19,396 nt of DNA from JBGOUJ01 sp041477005 (GCA_041477005.1 JBGOUJ010000075.1:1-19396), one strand, 5' to 3'. Counted from the stretch's first letter, positions 7,486 through 14,830 are shown. The notes: generated by a model not told the origin, from the letters alone. A program made the numbers and translations.

Positions 7486-8607
7486 TCATTTCTTCGCCTT
7501 TCTCTTGCGTGGCAGAGTACAGCCGGGCTGAATCTTTTCCAGAGTTTGCCGACAGCGCGACAGTTTTTTGACGATCGAATCCACCGTGGCGGTCCAGACG
7601 AACGGTTTGGGGTTCTCGTTCCAAGCGGCCAGGAACTCCTCAATGGCCTTCTCTAACTCTTCCACGCTGGAGAACGAACCACGGCGGATTCGCTTACTGG
7701 TCAACTCGCCAAACCACCGCTCCACTAGGTTTAACCAACTGGAACTGGTGGGCACAAAGTGCGGGACGAAGCGAGGATGACGCTGCAGCCAAGCTTGGAC
7801 TTTGGCATGGGTGTGCGTGCCATAGTTGTCCATCACCAAGTGTAAGCGGATCTCTCCGGGGAACTCTTGATCCAGGCGCCGCAGAAATCGCAACCACTCC
7901 TGGTGTCGATGCCGCTCGTAGCACTGTCCGATCACCTGTCCTTGCAGGATTTCCAGAGCGGCGAACAGGGTCGTGGTTCCGTTGCGCTTGTAATCGTGCG
8001 TCATGGTTCCGCAACGGCCCTTTTTCAACGGCAGCCCCGGCTGCGTGCGGTCCAACGCCTGAATGTGGCTCTTCTCATCCACGCACAGCACGATCGCCTG
8101 TTGGGGAGGATTCAGGTACAGGCCCACCACATCCGTTAACTTCTCCAGAAATCTGGCGTCCCGCGACAGTTTGAAGGTCTTGACCCGATGCGGTTTGAGA
8201 TGGTGGCCCTGCCAGATGTTGTTGACGGTAGACTTGCTGACTCCCTGGGCGGTGGCCATGACGCGGCAACTCCACTGCGTCATCCCTTTGGGTTTGCTAC
8301 GCAACGTCGCCTCCACAATGGACTGGATTTTCTCCGGTCCATAGGTCGGCTTCCGACCCCGCCCCGGGGCTACTTCCCACAACCCATCCAAGCCTTCCTG
8401 CTCAAAGCGGCCGCGCCATAGCATGACGGTCTTACGATTCACATCCAAGCTTCGAGCGATGGTGCTGTCGGACTGCCCTTGGGCTGCAGCCAGCACGATC
8501 TGGCTGCGCAGGGACACCTGCTGGGGTGTTCCGAAAGCCGACACCCACTGCCGGAGTTGCCGCTGGTCGGATTCTTGGAGAGGAAGGGCGGGCGTGGATC
8601 GCGACAC
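7486..8607 (-). CDS. IS630 family transposase
   Basis: The 373-residue transposase has an N-terminal helix-turn-helix region (SLRSQIVLAAAQGQSDSTIARSLDVNRKTVMLWRGRF), a second winged-helix segment (SKSTVNNIWQGHHLKPHRVKTF), and a DDE domain. The catalytic acids are visible: D in VLCVDEKSHIQALDRTQP, D in LVMDNYGTH, and E in SSSWLNLVERWFGELT. The last two are separated by about 34 residues, as expected for IS630/Tc1-mariner enzymes. Translation most likely starts at GTG 8607. The stop lies just inside the left terminal repeat. It is a single uninterrupted frame with no programmed frameshift, and is probably functional. Confidence 0.95.
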   Translation of the reverse strand: MSRSTPALPLQESDQRQLRQWVSAFGTPQQVSLRSQIVLAAAQGQSDSTIARSLDVNRKTVMLWRGRFEQEGLDGLWEVAPGRGRKPTYGPEKIQSIVEATLRSKPKGMTQWSCRVMATAQGVSKSTVNNIWQGHHLKPHRVKTFKLSRDARFLEKLTDVVGLYLNPPQQAIVLCVDEKSHIQALDRTQPGLPLKKGRCGTMTHDYKRNGTTTLFAALEILQGQVIGQCYERHRHQEWLRFLRRLDQEFPGEIRLHLVMDNYGTHTHAKVQAWLQRHPRFVPHFVPTSSSWLNLVERWFGELTSKRIRRGSFSSVEELEKAIEEFLAAWNENPKPFVWTATVDSIVKKLSRCRQTLEKIQPGCTLPRKRKAKK

Positions 8608-8635
8608 GATTCCAGCATAACCGAGATCAATCCAA

Positions 8636-8663
8636 TTGTCCAGTTATTTGCTGGACACTACAC
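8636..8663 (-). repeat. IS630 right terminal inverted repeat
   Basis: This is the inverted partner of 7457-7484 (25 of 28 bases match), ending ...GGACACTACAC immediately before the duplicated TA. It lies upstream of the transposase start, so the transposase promoter is probably in or near it. Confidence 0.9.
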
Positions 8664-8788
8664 TAGCAGCTCGGCGCGACAGTCAAGCGCTCAGTCATCT
8701 CAGCCAGCCCGGCTGGAGTTGAAGGAAGCATCGCATGTCCTCGATAGGGCTGCGCCTGACCGGCGAGTCGCAGGCGCTGTCGGCGTAC

Positions 8789-11389
8789 TCACTCGCACCG
8801 TAAGGCGACGTTCGGATCCACCAGTGTTGCCTTGCGAGCTGCCAGATAGCACGCACCGAGCGCAACTCCAGCGAGCAAAACCAAAACGCAGGCAAAAGTC
8901 AGCGGGTCCCCCGGCCTGACCCCGTACAACAACGATGAGATAAGCCGGGTCGCGGCAGTAGCTCCTGCAAGGCCAATCACTGTACCCATAATCGTCAAGC
9001 GGGTTCCAACGGCGAGAACAAGCCGCAAAATGTCTCGGCGCTCAGCTCCGAGCGCCATCCGGATACCAAATTCGCGGGTCCTCCGCGCAACCGTATAGGA
9101 TATGACTCCGTAGATTCCGATCGCCGCCAAAATGAGCCCGGTGCCTGCAAAGGCCGCGAGCAGCATCAGGTAAAACCGGGGCTTTGCCACCTGCCGGGAG
9201 AACCAATCATCCATGGTGGTAATTTCAGGCGCGGGCACTTCACGATCGAGAGCGCGGACCGAACTCCGAATAGCGGCCGAGAGGTCATTCGAATTTAGGG
9301 CGGTGCGAGCGACGACATACCTCGGAGTGCTGTAGACGAGAGGCAGGTAGATCTGCGGCCCCGGCTCCTTCATCAACCCGATCTGGCGAACATCTCCCAC
9401 AAGGCCGACAACTTCGAACCTGGGACGCTTCCGATAGTTCGTGAGGATCTCTTTGCCGATGGGATCCTCCCGCCCGAAGAGCGCGTTGGCCGTTGCTTTG
9501 TTGATCAGAATCGGTATCGGCGTTCGACCATCGTCGCCGGGCTCGAAGTCCCAGCCGGCGAGCCGTGGAATGCCCATAACGGCAAGGTAGTTGCGGTCTA
9601 CGTGGCGTGCGAGTGCTTCGCAAGTTCTCTTTTCGCCGGCATGCTCCACACGGAGATCATATGGGAATAGAACCGCTTGCAGCGGAAGGTGGTCAGTTGC
9701 GCTGACTTGTGTGACGCCTGGCATTCGGCTGACTTCCTCGGCGAGTCGCCGCACAAATTCCGCGCTGCGGGTTGCGTCGTACTTCTTGTAAGGCAAGGAA
9801 GTACTGATCGTGAGGATATGACCGCGCTCAAACCCGAGGTCAACATTCAGAAGGCGGAAAAGGGTGTTGGTCATTAAGCCCGCGCCACTCAACAGGACAA
9901 CCGCAAGGGCCAGTTGCGCCACGACGAGCACGTTTCGGATCCGAAGCCCCCCCACTCGTACGGCCGAGATTGCGTCACCCTGATGCAACGCAACACCCAG
10001 ATCCCTTCGACCGAGTTGGAACGCGGGCGCAAGCCCGAATAGGATTCCACTTGCCACCGCCACCGCCGCGGCTACTATTAAGACCGTGTGGTCGACGACG
10101 ATTTCGTCCAGGCGCGGGATGTAAAAGGATCTGATCGCCGGAACAGCACGTACAGCTAGAACCGCCAACCCCGCACCGACGGCGCCTCCGATCATGGAGA
10201 GCAACACGCTCTCTATCAGAGTCTGGCGAACCAGGCGGCCTCGGCCTGCTCCAAGAGCCGCTCGGATTGCCATCTCCTTCTGTCGCGCCGCAGTCCGCGC
10301 AAGTAAGAGGTTCGCGATGTTTGCGCAGCAGATCAACAGCACGAACGCCACGGCTCCCAGCAGAACGAGAAAGGTCCGACGCACGTCACCCACAATCCAC
10401 TCGTGCAGGGGCTTCACCACGACGTACGTCTGCGAATCCTGCTGCTGTTCGCAGCGAATCTGTTGCATGATCGCATTCATTTCGGCCTGGGAGGCTTCCT
10501 GTGTGATGCCGGGGCGCAGGCGGCCAATCGCCACCACGTCGCCGCCGGCACGGAAGCTTCGATTGGCCGCTAGAGGAATCCAGACATCCGTCACGCCGAA
10601 GTCCGCAAAGCGTAGTTCCGCGGGCATGACTCCGATGATCGTGAATGGCTTCTCATCCAGCACTACGGTGCGGCCGAGAATCTTTGGGTCTGCGCCAAAT
10701 TCGCGCCGCCAGAAGCCTGCGTCCAGGAGAGCGACCGGCGCTTGCCCTACCTCATCTTCGTCCTTAGCAAAAGACCGGCCGATGAGCGATCGTGCTCCGA
10801 TTAACCGGAAAAAGCCATAGCTGGTTGCGGCAACGGACACCTGACGCGCCTGCTCCACACCGGTCAGGATCATCCGCGTGGCTCGTGCTCCCGCGATGGT
10901 CTCAAACGCGGTAGCACGTTCCCGCCAGTCCACATATACGCCCTGCGCCGACAAGAACTCTTCGCTCCCGCCCTTCCTGGCTGACAGAATTACCATCAGA
11001 CGCTGAGGATCCGGGAATCGCAGCGGCCGCATGATGACAGCATTCACAACGCTAAACGCGGCTGTGTTGGCTCCTATCCCCAAAGCCATGGTCAACACAG
11101 CCACCACTGTGAAACCGGGACTCCGACGCAACATGCGCAAACTGAAGCGGATGTCCTGAATGACGCTGTCCAATAAAGGGAATCCGCGCTGGTCCCGATA
11201 CGTCTCCTTTATTTTTTCCACACCGCCAAAGCTGCGGCGCGCCTCCGCTCGCGCTTCGCTGGGAGCCATGCCCTTTTGCAGGTTCTCCTCGATTTGCATA
11301 TCGAGGTGAAACTGGAGTTCGGCGTCAAGCGCCCGATCGAAAGGCCGCTTCCAAAATGTGGCTTTCAACCTCATCCAAAGGTTTCGCAT
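8789..11389 (-). CDS. MacB/FtsX-type ABC permease of the ADOP type (acidobacterial duplicated orphan permease)
   Basis: The 866-residue membrane protein starts with a cytoplasmic segment typical of ADOP proteins (RALDAELQFHLDMQIEENLQKGMAPSEA...RRSFGGVEKIKE). Then come TM1 (FTVVAVLTMALGIGANTAAF), a large periplasmic MacB-like domain, an FtsX core (FLVLLGAVAFVLLICCANIANLLLARTAARQKEMAIRAALGAGRGRLVRQ), a second TM/periplasmic half, and a C-terminal FtsX core (GIYGVISYTVARRTREFGIRMALGAERRDILRLVL). No ATPase gene is adjacent, hence 'orphan'. Function is inferred to be macrolide/peptide-type export or envelope mechanotransmission; the substrate is unknown. It starts 3 bases after the padR stop with GGAG over that stop, so both are translated from one mRNA. 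It looks intact. Confidence 0.92.
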   Translation of the reverse strand: MRNLWMRLKATFWKRPFDRALDAELQFHLDMQIEENLQKGMAPSEARAEARRSFGGVEKIKETYRDQRGFPLLDSVIQDIRFSLRMLRRSPGFTVVAVLTMALGIGANTAAFSVVNAVIMRPLRFPDPQRLMVILSARKGGSEEFLSAQGVYVDWRERATAFETIAGARATRMILTGVEQARQVSVAATSYGFFRLIGARSLIGRSFAKDEDEVGQAPVALLDAGFWRREFGADPKILGRTVVLDEKPFTIIGVMPAELRFADFGVTDVWIPLAANRSFRAGGDVVAIGRLRPGITQEASQAEMNAIMQQIRCEQQQDSQTYVVVKPLHEWIVGDVRRTFLVLLGAVAFVLLICCANIANLLLARTAARQKEMAIRAALGAGRGRLVRQTLIESVLLSMIGGAVGAGLAVLAVRAVPAIRSFYIPRLDEIVVDHTVLIVAAAVAVASGILFGLAPAFQLGRRDLGVALHQGDAISAVRVGGLRIRNVLVVAQLALAVVLLSGAGLMTNTLFRLLNVDLGFERGHILTISTSLPYKKYDATRSAEFVRRLAEEVSRMPGVTQVSATDHLPLQAVLFPYDLRVEHAGEKRTCEALARHVDRNYLAVMGIPRLAGWDFEPGDDGRTPIPILINKATANALFGREDPIGKEILTNYRKRPRFEVVGLVGDVRQIGLMKEPGPQIYLPLVYSTPRYVVARTALNSNDLSAAIRSSVRALDREVPAPEITTMDDWFSRQVAKPRFYLMLLAAFAGTGLILAAIGIYGVISYTVARRTREFGIRMALGAERRDILRLVLAVGTRLTIMGTVIGLAGATAATRLISSLLYGVRPGDPLTFACVLVLLAGVALGACYLAARKATLVDPNVALRCE

Positions 11390-11392
11390 CCA

Positions 11393-11737
11393 TCACTCCG
11401 CTGTCCGCAGGAACAATTCCATGAGCGCCACCGTCCGCTCCCAGCCGTCGCGCTCCTCGTGGATGCGATGGCGGCCAGAATCTGTTAGTTCATAAAACCT
11501 CGCCTTCCGATTGTTCTCGGACGTTCCCCATCTCGCTTTGACCCAACCGCGTTGCTCCAAGCGCAGGAGCGCCGGATATAGTGTCCCTTGATTGAGGTCG
11601 AGTGCACCCTCGGAGATCTGCTGTATCCGCTTGGCGAGGCCAAACCCGTGCTGGGGCCCCATGGTCTCGAGGGTCCGCAGGACCATTAGGTCCAAAGTGC
11701 CCTGCAAAACTTCGGGCTTGTGCTCTCCTTTAGACAT
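11393..11737 (-). CDS. PadR family transcriptional regulator
   Basis: The 114-residue protein is a winged-helix PadR repressor of the short type. It opens MSKGEHKPEVLQGTLDLMVLRTLE, followed by GPQHGFGLAKRIQQ, GTLYPALLRLEQRGWVKARWG, and RKARFYELTDSGRHRI; the C-terminal helix forms the dimer interface in the family. I chose ATG 11737 because the family motif begins there and a consensus promoter lies just upstream; the frame is open to 11938. In Acidobacteriota this gene is usually followed by an ADOP permease, as here (3-base gap). It probably represses its own operon and responds to a small ligand. The effector is unknown. Confidence 0.92.
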   Translation of the reverse strand: MSKGEHKPEVLQGTLDLMVLRTLETMGPQHGFGLAKRIQQISEGALDLNQGTLYPALLRLEQRGWVKARWGTSENNRKARFYELTDSGRHRIHEERDGWERTVALMELFLRTAE

Positions 11738-11745
11738 ACAACAGG

Positions 11746-11775
11746 AGTATACAGCTTCTTCCTTTAGGATGTCAA
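11746..11775 (-). promoter_or_regulatory. Promoter of the padR-permease operon
   Basis: On the minus strand, TTGACA (11775-11770) and TATACT (11751-11746) are separated by 18 bases, a near-consensus housekeeping promoter. The -10 box ends 8 bases before the padR ATG at 11737, so the predicted transcript starts within about 3 bases of the start codon and has no room for a Shine-Dalgarno. I see no clear palindromic PadR operator here. Confidence 0.75.
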
Positions 11776-11944
11776 AAGGTGCTACGCGCACACGAACCCC
11801 GCGGCGAAGGCGCATGCTGTTCGCTCGCCCGCGACCGCGGACAGTGACAAAATAGTGAGAGTCACCCCTTCGGGTCGGAAAATGGTAAAATTTGGATAGT
11901 GACAGTGGACGCACGTCCATGGAACTCAGGTAGTTCAAGACTGC

Positions 11945-12034
11945 GGTGAGGTGCGAGAGCGGTTGAATCGGGCGGTCTCGAAAACCGTTGAGGTCTTACG
12001 ACCTCCGTGGGTTCGAATCCCACCCTCACCGCCA
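11945..12034 (+). tRNA. tRNA-Ser (anticodon CGA), copy 1
   Basis: This is a complete 90-base tRNA including the encoded CCA. The acceptor stem GGTGAGG pairs with CCTCACC, followed by discriminator G. The anticodon stem GCGGT/ACCGT encloses loop CTCGAAA (anticodon CGA, reading UCG). The long variable arm GAGGTC-TTAC-GACCTC marks a class II serine tRNA, and the T arm is GTGGG-TTCGAAT-CCCAC. A second copy at 13273-13362 differs at only two positions. A decayed tyrosine recombinase gene lies just downstream, consistent with past integration at this tRNA. Confidence 0.96.
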
Positions 12035-12108
12035 GAATATCTTTCTAAGAATCGGCAGGTTAGCCGAGCGCCCTCAAAAACTCGTAATAAATTCGTGCCT
12101 CGTTCCGG

Positions 12109-12114
12109 TACAAT
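12109..12114 (+). promoter_or_regulatory. -10 box (TACAAT) before the recombinase remnant
   Basis: TACAAT ends 6 bases before the probable GTG start at 12121. No -35 match is seen. The spacing is the same as in other possibly leaderless genes of this window. Confidence 0.35.
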
Positions 12115-12120
12115 GGAGAT

Positions 12121-12419
12121 GTGCTGAGCATCTTCCGCCTCCACGGGCCACGCTGTTCCGGAAGGAAATCGAAGCACGACCGGACTTACCGGCGCTGCTC
12201 CTGCCCAATCCATGTGGAGGGCAAGTGTGGCGACCGTTTCCTCAGAAGGGAGTACCGATGGAGGAGGTCTCCATTCTCCTCGGCCACAGCAGCGTGCGGA
12301 TCACGGAGAAGCATTACGCCTCCTGGGTCCAGGCCCGGCAGGAAATCCTCAAAGCCCATCTCGCCAAGACCTGGGAGACATTTGGCGTGATCGAAGGCGG
12401 CAAGGTGAAGGCCAAGTAG
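12121..12419 (+). pseudogene. Tyrosine recombinase (phage integrase) with internal deletion and frameshift
   Basis: Two parts of one integrase are fused out of frame. From GTG 12121, a frame reads LSIFRLHGPRCSGRK, then YRRCSCPIHVEGKCGDRFLRRE. This is the Cys-containing N-terminal segment seen in a group of acidobacterial integrases. From about 12234, in a different frame, GVPMEEVSILLGHSSVRITEKHYASWV gives the C-terminal box II with LGH and the catalytic tyrosine (HY), then a tail ending at TAG 12417-12419. The core domain, including the first catalytic arginine, is missing; I infer a deletion of several hundred bases near 12235-12250. The protein cannot be active. It lies 86 bases downstream of tRNA-Ser copy 1 and is the likely fossil of the element that entered there. 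Confidence 0.82.
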
Positions 12420-12435
12420 CCACCCGACCCGCGCC

Positions 12436-12858
12436 ATGGATTTTGTCGTCCTCGATACGAACGTGGTCGTCTCGGCGCTTCGGTCCCGACGTGGAGCGTC
12501 CTTCGCGATCCTTCGCAGGATCGGCCAGGGGTGGGTGCCTTTGATTTCTGTACCGCTCATTCTCGAATACGAGGCTGTGGGGAAGCGTCAAGCAGAACTC
12601 CTTAAGATTCCCGACGCGACGGTCGAAGCCATCATCCGCGCCTTCTGTTTCTTTGGCCGCGAGACCGATATTCACTTTCGGCTGCGGCCGTTCCTCCCGG
12701 ACCCCAGCGACGAATTCCTTCTCGAACTCGCCGTAGCCGGCCGGGCGGACGCCATCGTCACCCATAACGTCCGGCATTTCGTTGGCGTTGAGAGGTTTGG
12801 AATTCGGGTGATGACACCGCGTGAGTTTTTGGGGACAATAGAAGAAGAGGGGACATGA
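12436..12858 (+). CDS. PIN-domain toxin (COG1569-type ribonuclease)
   Basis: The 140-residue protein is a single PIN domain. MDFVVLDTNVVVSAL carries D7; E44/E46 are in LILEYE; LPDPSDEFLLELAVAGRADAIVTHNVRHF supplies D92 and D105 with the T-H-N motif. These are the acidic residues that bind metal and cleave RNA in PIN toxins, so the nuclease should be active. The sequence fits the COG1569/TIGR00305 group of putative toxin components. Its TGA overlaps the ATG of the next gene by four bases (ATGA), coupling toxin and antitoxin translation. It starts 16 bases after the recombinase remnant and lies between the two tRNA-Ser copies. The toxin-first order is the reverse of most type II modules. Confidence 0.88.
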   Translation: MDFVVLDTNVVVSALRSRRGASFAILRRIGQGWVPLISVPLILEYEAVGKRQAELLKIPDATVEAIIRAFCFFGRETDIHFRLRPFLPDPSDEFLLELAVAGRADAIVTHNVRHFVGVERFGIRVMTPREFLGTIEEEGT

Positions 12859-13079
12859 GCAAGAGCATCGACGTACCCGAGGATTTGTACAAGCGCGCCG
12901 CTGAGCTTGCCGCCAAGGACCACGTCTCTGTGGAAGAGTTCGTGTCAGGCGTTCTTGCAAACCGGCTTGCCAGCCGTGAGTACATCGAGTCGCGCGCCAA
13001 GCTCTTCAATAGGGATGAGTTCGAGCGAGCATTAGAAGAAATCCCCGACGTGGAACCCGAGGACCACGATCGCCTCTAA
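12855..13079 (+). CDS. Ribbon-helix-helix antitoxin of the PIN toxin
   Basis: The 74-residue protein begins SIDVPEDLYKRAAELAAKDHVSVEEFVSGVLANRL. This is a beta-strand followed by two helices, the MetJ/Arc/CopG (ribbon-helix-helix) DNA-binding pattern. The acidic tail (RDEFERALEEIPDVEPEDHD) is probably the flexible toxin-binding part that enters the PIN active site. It overlaps the toxin gene by ATGA. By family analogy it neutralises the toxin and represses the operon together with it. No operator is obvious. The 193 bases between its stop and tRNA-Ser copy 2 show no gene. Confidence 0.82.
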   Translation: MSKSIDVPEDLYKRAAELAAKDHVSVEEFVSGVLANRLASREYIESRAKLFNRDEFERALEEIPDVEPEDHDRL

Positions 13080-13253
13080 ACGATCCTGCGCAGGCCGGAA
13101 CCTCAAGCCACGAAAGACATCCGGCGATGCACCCGCTCCAACGCCCTTTTCGGAATTCTAAGCGTCGTGTAGGCGTGCTTCCATCGACACTTGGCTGGAT
13201 ACGAAACTACGCCGGGTTAATTCTTACTCGTGCGGCGCCGACCCAAAATCCGC

Positions 13254-13259
13254 TACAAT
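13254..13259 (+). promoter_or_regulatory. -10 box (TACAAT) of tRNA-Ser copy 2
   Basis: TACAAT ends 13 bases before the mature 5' end at 13273, which places a start site about 6-7 bases upstream of the tRNA. No clear -35 hexamer. It suggests the second copy has its own promoter. Confidence 0.4.
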
Positions 13260-13272
13260 TAGAGTAGACCGC

Positions 13273-13362
13273 GGTGAGGTGCGAGAGTGGTTGAATCGGG
13301 CGGTCTCGAAAACCGTTGAGGTCTTACGGCCTCCGTGGGTTCGAATCCCACCCTCACCGCCA
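13273..13362 (+). tRNA. tRNA-Ser (anticodon CGA), copy 2
   Basis: This copy is identical to 11945-12034 except C to T in the D-arm region and A to G in the variable arm, where the change makes a G-U pair instead of an A-U pair. All stems are preserved and CCA is encoded, so it is probably functional. With two shared bases upstream (GC), the direct repeat spans 92 bases. Flanking sequences differ from copy 1. The two copies bracket the recombinase remnant and the toxin-antitoxin pair. Confidence 0.95.
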
Positions 13363-13383
13363 ACCTTTCTTAACTTTCTTTGA

Positions 13384-13389
13384 TACAAT
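13384..13389 (+). promoter_or_regulatory. Extended -10 box before the nuclease-like gene
   Basis: TGATACAAT (TG at 13381-13382, TACAAT at 13384-13389) is an extended -10 motif 22 bases downstream of tRNA-Ser copy 2. It would start transcription near 13396, before the proposed GTG at 13409. Confidence 0.4.
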
Positions 13390-13408
13390 AGCTTACGGCC
13401 TGGCCAGC

Positions 13409-14134
13409 GTGCTGAACGAGGCCACCCAGGGTGAGGACGGCCGGTTGGCCATGTTCTCCCTCACCGAGGCGATGGAATTCCTCGACATCCACGCGGCATT
13501 TCGGGGTGAGGCGCCAGCCGGACTTCGGAGCCGCCTCAGAGATGCACTTCAGGGTCCGACCGACCCTGTCGACGAATCGCCCGACTCGAATCGGGCCCGG
13601 AACATCATGTTCGAGCTGAACGTAGCCTCCCGGCTTCTGGTTCGTGGGATACCGGTCGCGCTACGAGAGAATCCAGACGTGCTGTGTGAGTTGTTAGGCA
13701 CGCCCATCTATCTCCAATGCAAGCGCCCCTTCCGAGCAACGACGATTGCAGTCAACATCGATAACGCACGGCATCAACTAATCCGTGACCTCGACGGCGC
13801 TGGTAACCCGGACGCCCGAGGGATTGTGGCGATCTCCGTTTCCCGCGTCTTCAATCCTGGCGACCAGCTCTTCGCCGGTCGAGACGAGGCGACCCTGAAG
13901 GATCGTCTTGGCGACGAGGTCCAGGCTTTGGGGAAATCGGTGGCCGAATCCTGGAATGGTATTGCCGAGGGCCGGATCATCGGCATTCTGTTCCACCTGA
14001 TAACGCCGACGCATCTCCAAGACATCAACCTGCTGACCGTTGGCCAACAAACGGTCGTCTTTCCGATTTCTGGAAGAGTCACCGAGGACATCGAACTGCT
14101 GCGGGAGTTCGCCCGCGCAATCTCCGAGGCGTAA
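13409..14134 (+). CDS. Hypothetical protein with PD-(D/E)XK-like nuclease motif
   Basis: I do not recognise the family. Read from GTG 13409, the product is 241 residues (ATG 13451 is an alternative, giving 227). Residues 66-105 resemble a PD-(D/E)XK nuclease core: E69 in a helix (IMFELNVASRLL), then RENPDV with D90, a strand, and YLQCKRPF with Q103-x-K105. The Q-C-K variant of the final motif is known from Mrr-like restriction endonucleases. A following segment contains ARHQLIRDL. Function as a nuclease is inference from this spacing. The 5' end lies close to tRNA-Ser copy 2, so the N-terminus may have been trimmed. The stop is followed two bases later by copy 1 of the 29-30-base repeat, and the HEPN-motif gene starts 36 bases after it. 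Confidence 0.6.
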   Translation: MLNEATQGEDGRLAMFSLTEAMEFLDIHAAFRGEAPAGLRSRLRDALQGPTDPVDESPDSNRARNIMFELNVASRLLVRGIPVALRENPDVLCELLGTPIYLQCKRPFRATTIAVNIDNARHQLIRDLDGAGNPDARGIVAISVSRVFNPGDQLFAGRDEATLKDRLGDEVQALGKSVAESWNGIAEGRIIGILFHLITPTHLQDINLLTVGQQTVVFPISGRVTEDIELLREFARAISEA

Positions 14135-14136
14135 CC

Positions 14137-14165
14137 ATGCCCCTCATCTTCCAATCTGGCCCAAC
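14137..14165 (+). repeat. Cassette-boundary repeat, copy 1
   Basis: This is a 29-base copy of a direct repeat opening ATGCCCCTCATCTTCCAAT and then TCTGGC-CCAAC. It begins 2 bases after the nuclease-like gene and ends 5 bases before the HEPN-motif gene. Read from its ATG it encodes MPLIFQSGP and stops after 15 codons. Confidence 0.85.
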
Positions 14166-14170
14166 GAACC

Positions 14171-14752
14171 ATGACCCAAAATAGCATCCAAAGAGCCACT
14201 GATCGTTTGACTCAACGTCAGCGTCGGCTTGTCCAAGAGCTTGAACAGATTGCGTCCCTCCTCAAGCTTGACTACCACGACATCACGTCCTACGAATCGG
14301 CGGCCCGAACTCCACTCTTGGAACGTATGAGACGCCAGTTCATCATTGGCGAGGTCATCACCAGCTACACGCTCACTGATGAGCACCTCAATGTGCGCAT
14401 CGCCCGTTTCTTCTTCGGTCGGAAGAGGAGTTTCATCGGACTTTGGAAGACGAAGAAGTTCCGGTTCTTCAACTATCATGTCCTTGAAGAACTGTCGTTG
14501 ATGGCCAAGCTGCGGTTCGTGAAATCGATCTCGAAAATGCCGAAGGCCGTGGTGGCCGATCTCGAACGCCTTAATGCACTCCGGAATGGACTCGCACACG
14601 CGTTCTTCCCGGAGAACCTGAAGAAGTCTCGCCCCGAGTGGAAGGGTAAGAAGATTTTCACTATCGAAGGGTTGCAGGCCTTCCTGGAAGATATGGCCAA
14701 GATCGACGGCTACTTTCTCCACCTTGCCCCGGAGGAGCTGGAAATCCTTTGA
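14171..14752 (+). CDS. HEPN-motif protein, putative ribonuclease or antiphage effector
   Basis: The family is not recognised, but the 193-residue, mainly helical and basic protein carries R138-N-G-L-A-H143 within LERLNALRNGLAHAF. This is the R-N-x3-H signature of HEPN domains, many of which are RNases in toxin-antitoxin and defence systems. A long N-terminal helix (about 5-33), a central segment with FFGRKRSFIGLWKTKKFRFFNYHVLEE, and a final helix follow HEPN-like secondary structure. It may equally be a non-catalytic HEPN/DUF4145-like protein. ATG 14171 lies 5 bases after the upstream repeat copy with no Shine-Dalgarno; an in-frame upstream start is not seen. It lies next to the nuclease-like gene on the same strand, and repeat copy 2 lies 26 bases after its stop. 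Confidence 0.65.
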   Translation: MTQNSIQRATDRLTQRQRRLVQELEQIASLLKLDYHDITSYESAARTPLLERMRRQFIIGEVITSYTLTDEHLNVRIARFFFGRKRSFIGLWKTKKFRFFNYHVLEELSLMAKLRFVKSISKMPKAVVADLERLNALRNGLAHAFFPENLKKSRPEWKGKKIFTIEGLQAFLEDMAKIDGYFLHLAPEELEIL

Positions 14753-14778
14753 GGAAACCGCACGCCGATCGAGCCTCG

Positions 14779-14808
14779 ATGCCCCTCATCTTCCAATACG
14801 GCTCCATA
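14779..14808 (+). repeat. Cassette-boundary repeat, copy 2
   Basis: This copy shares the first 20 bases with copy 1 and then reads ACGGCTCCATA. Translated from its ATG it gives MPLIFQYGS and runs 18 codons to TGA 14833-14835. It is the only copy with tyrosine (FQYGS), the residue expected in a gamma-glutamylcyclotransferase YGS motif. Confidence 0.85.
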
Positions 14809-14830
14809 CGCGACGGGGCGCTGGAAGCGC

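Larger units (their letters stand above)
7457..8663 (-). mobile_element. Intact IS630-family insertion sequence, 1207 bp
   Basis: The element carries one full-length transposase gene on the minus strand and ends in 28-base inverted repeats (25 of 28 matching). It is flanked by TA at 7455-7456 and 8664-8665. The bases outside give C-TA...TA-G, so the empty site was CTAG. IS630 is known to insert at CTAG and duplicate the TA, which supports these boundaries over a slightly shorter alternative that uses the next inner TA. Intact ends and reading frame suggest recent arrival. It separates the amidohydrolase gene from the 3' end of the permease gene. Confidence 0.92.

Noticed and set aside
8479..8919. 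Plus-strand frame running across the right end of the IS and the permease 3' end
   Set aside because: It lies antisense to both the transposase and the permease genes and has no motif.
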